Origin: Xiphydria camelus
Taxonomy: Eukaryota > Arthropoda > Insecta > Hymenoptera > Xiphydriidae
Length of the DNA stretch: 64,000 nt
Assembly (NCBI GenBank): GCA_963678675.1
Contig: OY783193.1
Span: 15,203,746-15,267,745, forward strand
Direction of reading: 5' to 3'
Part shown: in pieces, positions 40,247-52,722 of the stretch
Numbering within the stretch: position 1 is the stretch's first letter
Layout: every line of letters starts with the position of its first letter
Made by a program: the position numbers and the translations under genes
Notes under the pieces: model-generated
Told to the model about the DNA's origin: nothing
What the model saw: only the letters and a program-made list of their open reading frames with translations
Database searches by the model: none

Positions 40247-41461
40247 TCATTAAATTTTTAAAAATAATTTGATACTTTCTTTTTCAAAACAGTAGCGATT
40301 ATGATAATTAATTATTCATTATTTATGAAATAATTCAGTACAATTTGCACTGTTTGAAACATTATTATAATATCAATTTTGTTATTTTCTAATTTAAAAA
40401 TTCTTCTATCGGGGTGTGAAATCAATTAATTGTAAATTTACAACCGCACACATCCGCAGATCAAAATTTGTAACTAGTCACAAATTGCTTTCTGGGAACA
40501 AAGCTATTATTATATCAATTTTGTTATTTTCTAATTTAACACATTCGCTGCCACTTTTAGATTGATTGCATCGCGCTCAGTGTCGGTAACAGACTGAATA
40601 ATGTAATGTGCACGTCAATGTGTCTCCGATCGGAGCCGGCGGCACAGGCGCGAAGTGTCGACTGGCTCCGATCGTAGCCGGCGGCAGCAAACGTGTTAAA
40701 AATTTTGTGAAGACAATGAAGTTACCGACATTCATGGTCGGTAAATTTACGAAGTGTGCACGTCGAAAAGGCACCTTGACTGCACTGAGTGTAACTACTG
40801 TGTTTTTACGCTGTGAACCACTCAGTGTGTTCACTGTGTAGCGACGGTGCTTTTAGTTTGTGTACGCCACGCGATCACGCCACGGTGAGACCACAGTGGT
40901 GCCACTACGTGGCAGCACTGCGTGCGGCTAGCGTGTAAATCCACGCTTTGCTGTCGGGGTAGGTAGGCGTACCTACGTCGAAAAATGGGTGGATACTATG
41001 CCTCGGGGATGCCAAGTGATTGTCGATGGTGGTGATTGAACTCATTATTAACATAATTGCGCATTGCCTTGGAACATGTCAAACGTGTGTATGTGGAAAA
41101 AAACATTGTTGAATAATTTCTTTATGAATAATGCCATACACGCTCTTACTTAACTGACTGTACGTTTGCAACTCTTGTTCGCCAAACCGTATTACCTTTC
41201 TATTGTTTGTACCTGAGTTTTCATTCATATTTTTGTTACACTACTATAGTAATGTATAAAACAAAATAACAATAACCTTTGTCGAAAATTAAAAAGGTTA
41301 GGTTTGCTCTCTTCTAAAATTAATTACTGTCGTCACCACTAGAGTACAGTGCGTTCGGTGTTCCAACAGAAATCCCTGACTAGTCAAAGTCCGCACATGC
41401 GCACTACGTACAAATCACCAACTGTCAGGGATTAGTCACGGATTCTCTGCAGGAACAAACC

Positions 41462-41976
41462 TCGAGTTGTTTGATTCTTCCTTGTCCTCTTCCTGCCCGG
41501 CCCGTCGCGTCGACGGTTCTGATTATAATGAGTGCTTATTAGTAATTTAGTGCAGTGGTGTTCCCCACACTTATTGAGAAATTGTTTATTACTCTTTTCT
41601 ACGGTGTTTTTATTGCTCTTGGGAATAATGTACAACCACAGATATATATTTTACGTATTATTCAATTTGGTTTCATAATGTTTCTCTCTACATTCTTCAT
41701 ACGTGATTGATCTGCAACTCAAGCTTTATACGATGAATTTTGTATACGTTTTCATTTCACTGTATTTCAATTAATGAAAATGCCATGATATAGTACCATC
41801 ACCGTTATGGGACATACACGTATATTTAATAAATTATCTATTCCTTACTTCTCCGCTAAAGTAATTTTAAAAAATTTCTGTTTTTCACTGAATTTGATAA
41901 TAAATGGACCTCATTACTTATTATTATTTCGTTACTGAACATGCATTTCATAGAGCATTTATTTCTTATATCTCCG
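41462..41976. other. No gene seen
   Basis: A+T-rich DNA between copy B and the piggyBac MITE; no repeat matched. Confidence 0.4.
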
Positions 41977-41980
41977 TTAA

Positions 41981-42222
41981 CCCTTTAAGGACGATGACTA
42001 CATTTTCGTTACGTTTCAATCTGTTTACTATTACGAGAGTGATTGGAGATGTTTGGCCCGGCGCTGGCTGTAACTTATTCGTTATGCTTAGTTTCCAAAT
42101 TTATGAAGAAAATCTTCTTTTTTTGATAAAACATCACTTACATATGTTAACACTACCAAAATAATCTGATAATAACTTTTTTCCACAAGTCTTATACTGT
42201 GGAAAACTTCGTCCTTAGAGGG
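41981..42222. mobile_element. piggyBac-type MITE, 242 bp, TTAA-flanked
   Basis: TTAA at 41977-41980 and 42223-42226. Ends CCCTTTAAGGACGATGA and TTCGTCCTTAGAGGG (TIR CCCTYTAAGGACGA, one mismatch). Non-coding. A different piggyBac subfamily from the 85-bp MITEs at 30663 and 31266. Confidence 0.85.
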
Positions 42223-42226
42223 TTAA

Positions 42227-44096
42227 AAGTAGTTCCATTAAATCTATTTTTCTTCTTTGGTCTGTAGAGCAGTTGTTGTAATATTACACATTTTGGGATG
42301 TTATTGGGTTGTCCCTGTGACTTTCTCCGCAGGTTTTTACATGTTGATGACCAGGCTAGTCAAATACGGTTTCGTGTCTTGTCACATTGCTACATTTGAA
42401 ACTTATTTTGGGTTATTTTGGTCACTTTTGCCGCAGTTTCTTCCTTCTTCTATTTATTGACTATCGAATTATTTTACATATCAACGTATTTCACATTGCC
42501 GCAATGAAAATGTCTTGTTGGAGGCTCTTCAAAATTCGACTACCTTGTGACATCTAGAGATCTGTCGTTGGAATTGGTATCTAAATTAGCCCTTACTGTA
42601 TTTGAGATGTATTACTAGGGTCTTCATTGCTCAGGTTTTTGGGATGGAGCTTACGCAATACCTGCCATGGGTTGGACAGGGACAGCACAGATCATTCTGC
42701 ATTCGGCTTTCTCACCCGTTACCCAAATTGTAATTTGGGAATTATCTTTGACACGCTACAAGTTACATACTGTGTGATTTTATTTGGGTATCTTCTTGAT
42801 GTTTTAAATTTCTGATGTCCTTTAAAATTGCTCCTACTACTTCAAATTGATAATTTTATGTAAGTACTCCACTGGCTGGCTATGTAATTATTTTTTCAAT
42901 CATATTATGTTGTATTTCTATATCGTTAATGACTTTGTCGTATGAATAAAAAGTATCACCTGAAGAGGGTCCCAAACCAAGGAACCGAAGCGCGTAGTGA
43001 AACACTAATTGGATTCGTTTACTATCCAGCCGAAGAGGTCATCAAACACCTTCTTATATATAATTAAGATTGTAATTAGAAACTCCCTTTTGAATGCATC
43101 GAATCCGGGCTTCGCTAGTCCACTGAAGTCATGAATGCAGCGTACGATGAAAATGCTATCATTCTGGAATATCGTATTGCAGTAAAGGATTTCTACGCGT
43201 GAATTAAATAGACATTGCAGGTTAAATGGTATCTTTAGCAAAGCAAACATTTTGTAATTTCTTGCTCTTTATAAGTCAGAATTTGTACGTAATTTTTATT
43301 AATTTTTATTTCGATCAGCCATTGTGTAGATACAAATTACAGTCGGCATCGAAATTCACAAAAGTCGCACAAGAAGCGTTTCAACGAAGTTCCTCGCATT
43401 CCGAAAAGGCGTGAATAAACATCCGCAACTCTCGCATTCTGGAGGCGTTCATCACGATAGACTCTTTAGCAATTCCTTTGAGGTGGTGGATTACATTATG
43501 AACTCTCTTTCTCGCCAAGTTCTGCTTCCTACGGAGGTCGAGATAAATATGTATGGGTATTTTACGCCTTAAAACAATTTCGAAACATCCTACGTCACAC
43601 AAAGCGCGCATAGAGTGATGTATTTATCTCTTTTCTCCGTGTCCGTAGTGAGCTAGGTACGTGCCAACGATGGTTTCAACTTCCTTGAAATTGCTGGATA
43701 TGCGAAAAAATGATGTCATTATCCAATTCCACCGATTGCATGTTACATACTGCATAAGGAAGCAATTTTGTGTCTTCTGCGTTTTTGAACTATGAGTGAC
43801 TGAAACAATAATTAAAAACTATTATTGCTCTAATATGTAAAATATATTTTTTCCGTGTACGACTCCAAAATAATTTCATCAAAATTCCTCTCGCCAAATT
43901 TGTACGCGCCCTTACACACGTGTTGGCTAAATTATTATTCAAATTAAATCAACTGGAGGTCGCATGAACGTGACTCGTTTTCTCGCTTCTACGAGATCGC
44001 GCTCGCGATTCGTCGATTGAAGGCCGTGCAAAAATATTCGCGCGAGGTGAACGCAACCGCGGCTCGAGACCCGAGATACCTTCTACTTTGTATATT
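42227..44096. other. No recognisable gene
   Basis: Several open frames of 60-80 codons (42257-42460, 42627-42815, 43005-43250, 43381-43611) lack motifs. At 42956-43002 the sequence CACCTGAAGAGGGTCCCAAA ... GGAACCGAAGCGCG has the form CTGAAGAnGG..CCGAAnCG often seen near 3' ends of retroelements, but no coding sequence supports this. Confidence 0.35.
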
Positions 44097-44296
44097 NNNN
44101 NNNNNNNNNNNNNNNNNNNNNNNNNNNNNNNNNNNNNNNNNNNNNNNNNNNNNNNNNNNNNNNNNNNNNNNNNNNNNNNNNNNNNNNNNNNNNNNNNNNN
44201 NNNNNNNNNNNNNNNNNNNNNNNNNNNNNNNNNNNNNNNNNNNNNNNNNNNNNNNNNNNNNNNNNNNNNNNNNNNNNNNNNNNNNNNNNNNNNNNN
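44097..44296. other. Assembly gap (200 N)
   Basis: Exactly 200 unknown bases, a common placeholder length, so the true distance is unknown. The gap removes the 5' part of the LINE fragment that follows. Confidence 0.99.
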
Positions 44297-44833
44297 CTCT
44301 CTCCTACTATCAACTGCATCGACTCCGACCTTACACCAACTTCAGCCTTCGGAAAATATTGGTCAGCGCTTTAATCTTACCTCACTTAGACTACTGTACG
44401 GTTGCTCTAAATGGTGCTGGAACTGTTCTCAATCTCAAGCTCCAACGACTAGTTAATAAAGGGATTCGCTATATTTTTGGATTACCGCGCGATACCCACA
44501 TTAGTCAATACCGCCGTGAACTTGGTTGGCTTACTATCGAGTCTCGAAGGAAATTGTTCCTCGCCACGCTTACTTATAATACTATCTACAAATCGGCCAC
44601 TGTTCCTTTCTGAACTACTATCATACAGCTCACATCGATCCTCAAGTCGGACTGGACATCATCGCTCCCTCACCATACCCATGCATAGGACTGAGGCCTT
44701 TAAATCGTCCTTCGCGGTATCTGCTCCATACTTATGGAACTCCTTACCACCGGACATTATTGAAGTCTCCACACCCGGCGCTTTTAAAGCAAGAACCAAA
44801 CAGTGGCTATTCAACTCGGAAAACTCTACTTGA
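44297..44833 (+). pseudogene. Non-LTR retrotransposon (LINE) reverse-transcriptase C-terminus, frameshifted
   Basis: From 44297 the frame reads YTNFSLRKILVSALILPHLD (RT thumb region), GIRYIFGLPRDTHISQYRRE and LGWLTIESRRKLFLATLTYN. It then shifts frame near 44600 and continues FLSELLSYSSHRSSSRTGHH, RTEAFKSSFAVSAPYLWNSL, PPDIIEVSTPGAFKARTKQW, stopping at 44831-44833. LGWL.I..RR....L..LY and the R.....SF...AP.LWNSLP..I.....FK....WL tail is the conserved C-terminal region of CR1/L2/Jockey-type LINE ORF2 proteins. The N-terminal endonuclease and catalytic RT motifs would lie in or before the gap. The frameshift makes the copy dead. Confidence 0.85.
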
Positions 44834-45152
44834 CTACTTGACTAAATTCACTGCCCGCGGCAAACATAATCTCGCTAGCATTAATTTATATACGCGCTTA
44901 AGCTTACTCCTATTTACATTTAATATCAATCTACACTATTATTTTAACCTGCTTTACCTCACTTGCTCTTGCTTAAATTGAATCGTATCTTATGCCCAAC
45001 TATTATTAGCATTTCTTTCTTTTTAGTATTTAGTAATTAGCATATAGCTTAGTATTTAGTATTTATAGGACTTACTCATGCTTGTACACTGAGCTCTGCC
45101 AAGAGCACATATTATTTGTTCTACTTTGAATAATAAACATCATCATCATCAT
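44834..45152 (+). mobile_element. LINE 3' UTR with terminal stem-loop and (CAT)n tail
   Basis: A+T-rich UTR with a short hairpin GCTCT-GCCA-AGAGC at about 45093-45106, then TTTGAATAATAAA followed by (CAT)4 (about 45138-45152). A 3' stem-loop followed by a short microsatellite tail is usual for CR1/L2-type LINEs. A CT-rich microsatellite (45152-45170) abuts the end. Confidence 0.7.
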
Positions 45153-45170
45153 CTCTCTCTCTCCCTCTCC

Positions 45171-46530
45171 GAAAATCCTGCAAAAAAAGAAGGAAATTTT
45201 CAATATCATCAATTCTGACAACCCTGTAAATATCGCAGTAGTAAGCCAATAGGATTTTCCTAACCTCCATGAAATAATTCATTCGCCGCGGGTCTAAATA
45301 TACATTATTATTTACTGCGAATAAACTCGGCGCAGAAATTGCACACCGTGTGGTTTCAGCCAGCCAAAAATGTCCGATACGTTCTACGAGCGCATAAACT
45401 GTTTTCACTATAAACCCCTTTAGTACTAGACTGTGATAACCTTCTACCATCAACGTCTATAGTCTATAGCAAAGTTCGCCCATAGAGAACCACTTCACTT
45501 CAGAGACAAACTATGCACGGCATCCAGGTATATGTATGAGAAATATGGCGCTCTTTGAGTGGGTTCGTACCTATTACCGCGAATGAACCGCGTTCAATTT
45601 CATATGCGGAAAGTCGAGAAACGTAGAATTATAAGAGAATCTTTCGACCATCGGCTGAATAGAGGAAAGTTAAAATACTATCCTACAAGTATATGTAGTT
45701 TCGAATCGCCTAAAGTATTTTAATAAATACTGAGAAGAATTCGTAATAAATGCTTCGAATAATTCAGTCAAATGTGTTATTCATTATTGAGTTCAAGTTA
45801 AAATAATAAAATAATAACGTTCCTCCGTCGACATCAAAATCACCGATACCAAACTAAAACTGCATTACACTCATTCGTGATCGTTATAATGGAGTCCATT
45901 TATGTAAATGGTAAACCGATACGCATAGCGCGGCCTGCAACCTAGGTACCTATATATACATATGTAACTATCTTATAGATATATAGAGGAACACGGAATT
46001 AATAGCAAATAAAATTGTAATCAAAATTATATAGCCTATACAAATATTTATATAGAGGATGTACACATATAGAGACATGACCTTCTCTTTCTTCGTTCAA
46101 CCAGTTCACCTCGATATACCTACCAGTAGAGGAAAAACCTTTCACGACATTTTATTCCATTTTGCATCGTATGGAGGTAGATACATATTTCAGGAATAGG
46201 AAGCCCATCTTCCGCTGCTTCGTGAGATTCTTTCCCCTGCGTTCATACGTATCAACCCCCCTATTTCTTCGAACTGAAATTGTCAATATAAGGTAAGTGA
46301 ATACAATATGCCCACCCTAAGCGATTTTTGTTTGTTAACAAGGTAATGTTAAATAATAAGTAATAGCAATTATTTCATGACAAAGTTCAACATGTTTATA
46401 ACCTAAAAAAAATAGTTGCCATGGAAAATAAATTTGAAATATTTTTTATCCAATTTACACATGTATGAAAAAGTCGAAAATTATTATTTTTTAATTACTT
46501 ATTACTAGCGAAATACTTATCTATATATCA
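45171..46530. other. No recognisable gene
   Basis: A+T-rich. The 110-codon minus frame at 45121-45453 begins with unrecognised residues and ends in an Asp run encoded by the (CAT)n tail. No inverted repeats were noticed. Confidence 0.35.
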
Positions 46531-46541
46531 AAATCAATGAT

Positions 46542-46660
46542 TGTCTGTCTGTCTGTCTGTCTGTCTGTATGTATGTCTCTTATGCCTTCCTAAACCGTTC
46601 ATCCGATTGCGATGAAACTTTGGGGAAGGGTTGAACGCATACCCGCGAAGGTTTGAGTTA
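46542..46660. repeat. (TCTG)n with its usual downstream sequence
   Basis: GATTG(TCTG)7 and TATGTATGTC are followed by CTTCCTAAACCGTTCATCC and GATTGCGATGAAACTTTGG. TCTG arrays followed by a 'cross out and compare' type AAACCG.TCATCCGAT..CGATGAAA segment recur in many arthropod genomes as part of dispersed elements; which element this belongs to was not established. Confidence 0.6.
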
Positions 46661-46672
46661 GTAAACCTTATA

Positions 46673-48439
46673 CAGGGTGTTCAAAAAGTCCGCTTGCTGC
46701 CATCTTTCAAAAAAAAACCAATCTAGGGCTTGTGCGCATATTGCAAACATGCGCATATTGTATTCACCTACCTTGTCCAACATATCCCTATCGTTTCATC
46801 GCCTCGTGCATTTATTAAGCTCGACGTTAACATCTTATACACTCCGCAAAAAAATTAATATCTACACTTTTATTCCGCGAAAAGAAAGCCGTTTTAAACT
46901 GGCTACATAACTTCATTAAAAATTATACAATTTCATTCGCCGCAGAAGCATTTTTCGGGCTGAATTTCCAGCTTTCAGAATTTTTTTCTGATTTCCAAAA
47001 TCTTGAGGGCTTTAGAAGTTATATCATTGAAAAGCGACACCCAACAAATGAAGCGATTTTTCTTAAACTTTCGACATGGTTGGTCAACAGTGTAAGCAAA
47101 CTTCCATCGCATTGTAAATTTAAGAGAATTAGTGTGCGCTCTCTGAAGTTTGGCAAAGAATCCCACAAGCGGCAATACGTCGCTGTATAAACATGCAACC
47201 ACTTTTACAAGACGTTTTACAGAGTAGGGGTTGCAATACCCGGTATTAACCCTTCCCCACTCCTCTTATTTGAAAGCAAGTTTGGTGTTAAAAAATACTG
47301 CAAGAGTGACGAATCGCTGGGTCTCATCTCTGTTGGCGCAAATTGATCCACAAACTGATAGGCAGACTGACCAATAGACGGAGAGACAGATAGCAAAGTG
47401 TAAATTCGACGGCATAACTTCCTCGTGGAGAGAATATTATGACAATCATTCTTATAAAGTGAATAATAAACCTGACTTTTTGGAATAATGGGCGTGTGTG
47501 TGTGTGTGCTATAAATCTATTTCTCATTATTTTAAATATGCTAATACGTTCTTTACTATAGTGAAGGGATTGTTATCATATTATATACATAATAAATGAT
47601 ACCGCTGGTATTAACATTACCTACGGTATCTATTGAATTTTAGATTGAAACAATTCTGTAATGATAAGACAAAGTAGCTGGCACAAAGAAAAGTAATAAA
47701 GCGCCACCTACATTTTCTATTGAGGAAGAACAAAGTGATCCCTTAATTCGTTCTTCCATTTCGGTCGATTCAAACGAGTAGAACATATCGAAACGAAAAT
47801 CTCAGATACCTTCTCTGGTACTTACTATAATCAGGAGAATATACACCTTAAGATGCCGTTGAATTCGAAGCATTTCGGTAATTTTCCATAAAGTTACATC
47901 AAGTAGACCAAAAAACGGGAGATGTGATATTTTCAATCCAACCTTAAAATGGATATTGAGCATTCGAAGTAAGCATAACTTAGAAAAACAGTAAGTTCAT
48001 TATAACGGGTAGGTTTCAAGCCTTGATTTATTGGTAACCGAAATTCATATGATTATTAGTTACACTATGATGAACGTTCGAAGTTGCAAGGGCGGTTTTT
48101 TCAGTGAAACATGAATAGCTCGGTGAAGAAAAATTGTAGAATGAATTGCAATGATGCAAATTAAAGTAGAAAAATTACGCTTTAAAACAAGATGAATGAA
48201 ATTTAGCAATAATTATTTCTGCACACTGTGTGCCTTGTTAAAGTTTAAGAATAATTGCTTCATTTGTAGGGTGTCGCTTTTCAATAACAAAACTTTGAAA
48301 GCATTGAAGATTTTGGAAATCAAAAAAAAGATTCTGAAAGCTCAAACTTTAACCTTTGAAACGCTTTTTTGGCAAATGAAATTGTACAATTTTTACCGAA
48401 GTTATAGCCAGTTGAAACCGGCTTTTGCGGAGTGTAGCT
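46673..48439. mobile_element. Decayed element with long inverted arms (46852-47076 / 48241-48439)
   Basis: The left margin TA-CAGGGTGTTCAAAAAGTCCG (46671 onward) resembles the CAGGGTGTTCGG mariner-like end at 4949. Internal inverted arms (CACTCCGCAAAA, CCAAAATCTT, AAAAGCGACACCC, AATGAAGC versus GCTTCATTTGTAGGGTGTCG, AAGATTTTGGAAATC, TTGCGGAGTG) are about 200 bp and clearly diverged; the left arm has an extra 30 bp or so. The right terminus is uncertain. (GT)n lies at 47493-47509. No transposase was seen. Confidence 0.5.
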
Positions 48440-48708
48440 AAAATACACCTTGAAAATTAATGGATCGTGTATAAGAGTCCGGTTCATCGATACATCCAAT
48501 GGCTATAACTGATTACATGGTAGAGATTATCATGGGCTTACTAATTTACATCGTAATTAAATCAGATCGCTTCCACTGCGAGCCAAAGCACTACGCCCTC
48601 TCAGGCAAAAAATTCTATATTGATTATACAATTTTGTACATAGTCTACATATGGATTTAGGCTCATATATTTTATATATCATTTCTATATAAACCAATAT
48701 GAGTTATA

Positions 48709-48921
48709 CAGAGTGAGTTGCCTAAGAAGAGAGATTCATGAGTGGTCTGAATTGACTAATAGCGTGCTATCCTATTGTTTTTCTTCTGCTTGGTCAAATT
48801 TTGTAGCACTTGTCATGGCAAGAAATTTGACTAATTGTAATCAGGGGGGAAACAATAGGATAGCTCGCTATTGATCAACTTAGACCACACACCATTCTTA
48901 TACCTTAGGCAATTCGCCCTG
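48709..48921. mobile_element. 213-bp TA-flanked MITE, CAGRGYGARTTGCC ends
   Basis: CAGAGTGAGTTGCCTAAG ... CTTAGGCAATTCGCCCTG with TA at 48707-48708 and 48922-48923. Inner arms pair further (GAGTGGTCT, TGACTAATAGCG, TATCCTATTGTTT), giving about 75-bp arms. Mariner/Tc1-type by target and ends. Confidence 0.8.
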
Positions 48922-48923
48922 TA

Positions 48924-51900
48924 TATGAATTACACAAAAATTCAAATAATTGAAATAATATGAAGTCGTATTGTTTGAATTTTTGTATAATCTATGTATT
49001 ATTCGTGTGTTAGTTATATGGAAATCACATCTAAATTAAATGAGTCCAAATCAATGTAAATGTACTATACAAAATGTATATAATCCGTATAGAACTTTTC
49101 CGCCTGAGAGATAACTAAACTTTGATTGAATTTTAATCCATTTTCGGAAACTTCCACCAATTTGCAATAACCGAAACCATAAACATCAACGCGCGCGTAA
49201 GAAGTTCCGCGGTAGAAAAGTCGTATAACTGTTCACAATATTATAATAGATACAGTATCTCCTTGCGGGCGGTTATACGGTTTTCCTATCTTCGAACTCC
49301 TTAGACGATTACGTTTACGATCGGGCGATACCAAGCAATAAGCCAGGCTTCATAAGAGCTACGAAACGCGGAACGTCTCTTATCATCGTCTTCAAAGAAT
49401 TTCGAAGCTTATCGATACGAATCTAATAAGACTAGCTTCGTACGCGACGGTTTTTTCCCTCGCTATTCGTTCGTGCCTTTCTATTGTATTTTTCGCCTCG
49501 ACAAAGAAGAGGCATGCAACGACTTATGAACGAAGAGAACATCGTCTCATGGAAAAAAAAATTAGCAATAATATTGCTAGACGAATAATAAAATATTGCT
49601 CCTTCTCAACCAGCGACATTTATTGCTATACTAAAATTTGTAACATTGCTAAATGTAAAAGCAACACTATTACTAAGTATTGCAACAATATATTGATCTA
49701 AAATATCGAAGCAATATTTTATTTTAAAGCGCTGGAGCAATGAGGTTTCACTTTCTTGCGTAATACGTAATTTAATAATGTTAATATAATACATTAATCT
49801 ACCAAAAATATTGAGTTATATTAGTAATATTTTCAACGATATTATTGTTGAGACGAGTTAGTTACGAGACATGAGTCACTTTGACTTTTTTAAATGGGAC
49901 GCGCTATTTTTATAAGTTATAGATCTTGCCGAGACCAATAAAAATGGTATAAAGTGTAATACCCATCTGTTCAACCATTTGCGAGACATTGTTGTTATTT
50001 CTACCATATTTCTTATCCAAATGTACATTGCAGTTTTTAAAGCAATTATATTGCTATAATATATCAGCAATATTTCATTGATAGGTCGACGATCATTTTC
50101 TTATTCGGGTGTTGCAGAATAGCTATAACGTTTCATAGCAATAACATGTTCTTTCATACAGCAATATTATAATGCTTCGATAACAATCATTATTGCTGCT
50201 AGTGCAATAATAGTTCTCAATGATTTTATCGTTTGGCTAACGATAAATTCTTGTTCGGAAATTAGAGTATATAGCAATAATGATTTAGCAATAATATTTT
50301 TTTTTATATGGGAATATATTAGTGCTCTGATGGTAATCACAATTGCTGCTAGTACAATAATATTTCTGCAATATTTTTCTTGCTAGTTCGACGATACTCT
50401 TTTTTTCCGTGCTGGCTAATGCACAAGATGAATAATAATAATTATTGAACCGTCATCTTTCGTCATCTTTCTTCTTCGTCATCAAGAACTAAACTATAGA
50501 TGGATTATATGAATCTGGGATGACTAATTCCAAAATCTGTTCCGTTTCATATTAGAATCTGATGTTTTCAAAAAAAATGAAATAAAAATCTTGAGAATCG
50601 CGATTGAAGGAGTTTTTAACGATGTTTTTCTCGAAATCTTAACGTTCTATCCATATTTTGCTTACAGATTCTGATTCAGCATCAAATATCTTTAAGCAGC
50701 ATTGATTATTACTCTTCCTAATATAATCTGAATAAATGTGAGCTAGATTTTATTGGAATAAGTCCGATGCTACTTGCATTTGACGGGCGATTTTCTTATT
50801 CAAAAACTTTAAATGTTAGCCTGTTTTTGTAGACGAATTCGGATTTAGTTTTAAAAAATCTATGATAATCGTTGATTATATTTTATAATGCTAGAAGTTA
50901 AGATGTTAGATTCGATTAAATTTATATCAGGATTTATAGAGATATGCGCGACGCAATAAGATTTCATTTTTTTTTAACGTAGTTACATTGCGAAATATAA
51001 TCAATGATTATCGACAATTTTCATATCGATACCTTAGTTCTAATCGGTTGTATCCCACATTCAGACAATTATCCAGGAGACGATAAAAACGTTTGTTATT
51101 CTTTAGAATAATCATTATTACATTTTGAATATTTCTTCATTAACTAATATTATCACTTATTTATTAATATTATATAGCTAATAAGTGATATAGGCGTGAT
51201 AAGGAGAGAAAGAGAGCGATAAAAGGTCGCCGCTTTCCGATGTGGGATACGACGTATTAGAACTAAGGTATGGGTATGCTGAATCCAAATTTGTAAGCAC
51301 AAAGTAGCTAGCTCATCAAGTTTTTGAGAAAAGCTTAGGCTCGCTTTATAAGAATAGCGTGGCACACACCTCAATAAAATTTAACTCGTATTTATTTCAG
51401 CTATATTACGCTATTTTTCACGCTGAATCTGAATCCGTAATCAGTGATAGCTCGTCATTTTTTAGAAAAATGAAGTATTATAGAAAGCATGTTAAAATGC
51501 AATTTTTATGGCTTTCACCTTAATTTTTCTCAAAATCATGATGTGAAGGAACAAAATGAAAAGAAGATTTGAAATTATTGACTCAATATCTACGTAACCC
51601 ATTTGGTTTGAATTCTGATTTTTTTTTTGTTGACTAGTGTAATAGCTGATATTATGACGGCCACGGTCAGGTGAGATATCCTCGATTCACAGTGATATTT
51701 GCAGCTATATTTCACATATAATGTGCTAGTAGTTTATTAGTATAAGAAATGTGTTCTGTTCGCAATACTTATTTACATTTTATCATAATGAGTATCTATT
51801 TTAATTACACGTATAATCATTTCGACAATGTTTATTGCTCTTGTCACATTCGTATTGATGTACTACCTACGACTGTCTAGTTAAGCTATCAATAGCCTCG

Positions 51901-52720
51901 AAGTATAGCTATCAGAGGCTATTCGACCTAAAAATTTATCTCAGTGTACGCATTACGATTTCTGACTGCATTTAACTCAGCAAACTTCTAAAATTTACCG
52001 ATAACTCTCGGTTTTCGTTTTTTTTTCTTTTCATTGTAAATGTTTAATCCAACGGTTCCTTTCAAGAGATTCGATTTATGCATCCTACACAGCATCACCG
52101 CAGCTTCCGTCTTCTTCCCGCTCGCCGTCTTTAATCGTAGAGCAGTTGTATCGGCTTACGGCGGAAACGCAGGCCTATTCTCGTCCGCGTCATACAAAAT
52201 GCACTATACTCATCCCAATCGCTATATATGTGCTTTTGGGTCACTCGCGAGAGCTCAAGCTGCACACGTGCCGCAATGCAATATCAGTACTAATATACCC
52301 TCTGTCGGGCATTGTTCATTCGATATTGGGAAACCACGGACCATAGCGGCACTTCCTCCGGCTGAACGGACTGATGAAAATTAACGTACGTTCAACGGGA
52401 TGATCGATCGACCTTCGCACTCGTCCTCTGAACGATCTTTAACGGCATTCGGCGTTACTTCGTCCAACTAGGCTAATTATCCGGGGTGAATACATTTACC
52501 TATCGGTGTCCAATTTTCGGGGAAGTCTCTTTTGCCAATTAATGTATGAGTGGAAAAATTGCATAGCCAGCCAGCCAATGCTTCTACTTTTAATAGGTAC
52601 ACTGTAAATTAATTTAAATTAGTTCTGATACGAACACGTAGTGACGTTTATACGTAGTTGGAAATGTTGTGTTAAAATCAGTCCACACATTTTTTCATCT
52701 TAAAATAAACCGATTGTTCG
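48924..52720. other. Long stretch without recognisable genes; GCAATAT motif cluster at 49560-50420
   Basis: Between about 49560 and 50420 the short motif GCAATAT/ATATTGC (and TATTGCT.CTAGT.CAATAAT) occurs about twenty times on both strands. The same motif clusters around 58620-58700 and 59640-60480. 52040-52384 has a 114-codon plus frame in more G+C-rich DNA without a recognised domain. The remainder is A+T-rich and featureless to me. Confidence 0.35.
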
Positions 52721-52722
52721 TA

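Larger units (their letters stand above)
39734..40973. mobile_element. 1240-bp TA-flanked insertion in copy B
   Basis: Copy A reads GCGAATACGTCGAAA; copy B reads GCGAATA, the insert, then TACGTCGAAA, so TA (39732-39733, 40974-40975) is the duplicated target. The ends GGTAC-CCCGATAGCAAAG and CTTTGCTGTCGGGG...CGTACC are imperfect inverted repeats. Parts of the interior (GAAATAATTCAGTAC, ATTTGCACTGTTTGAAAC, CACTGAGTGTAACTACTGTG, TTCACTGTGTAGCGACGGTG) match 30301-30540, inside the head-to-head element. GTGCACTG-like motifs are dense near both ends. It contains a tRNA-like segment. Confidence 0.8.
38474..41461. mobile_element. GGTTTGTTCCTGCAG TIR element, copy B (2.99 kb)
   Basis: Same ends and gene-free body as copy A at 13525-15315, with sparse substitutions. 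It shares the nested CCCGGG MITE. It differs by a 1240-bp insertion (39734-40973) and by a rearranged centre near 39645-39665, where the loop between the palindromic arms is shorter than in copy A. Confidence 0.8.

Noticed and set aside
42956..43002. Penelope-like or other retroelement 3' end from CTGAAGAnGG..CCGAAnCG
   Set aside because: Only the short motif is present, with no adjacent reverse-transcriptase or GIY-YIG coding sequence.
44017..44613. A 198-codon frame across the N gap
   Set aside because: The gap length is arbitrary, so the frame upstream of 44297 cannot be joined to the reverse-transcriptase fragment.
45121..45453. 110-codon minus frame ending in an Asp run
   Set aside because: The Asp run is the translated complement of the LINE's (CAT)n tail; the remainder is unrecognised.
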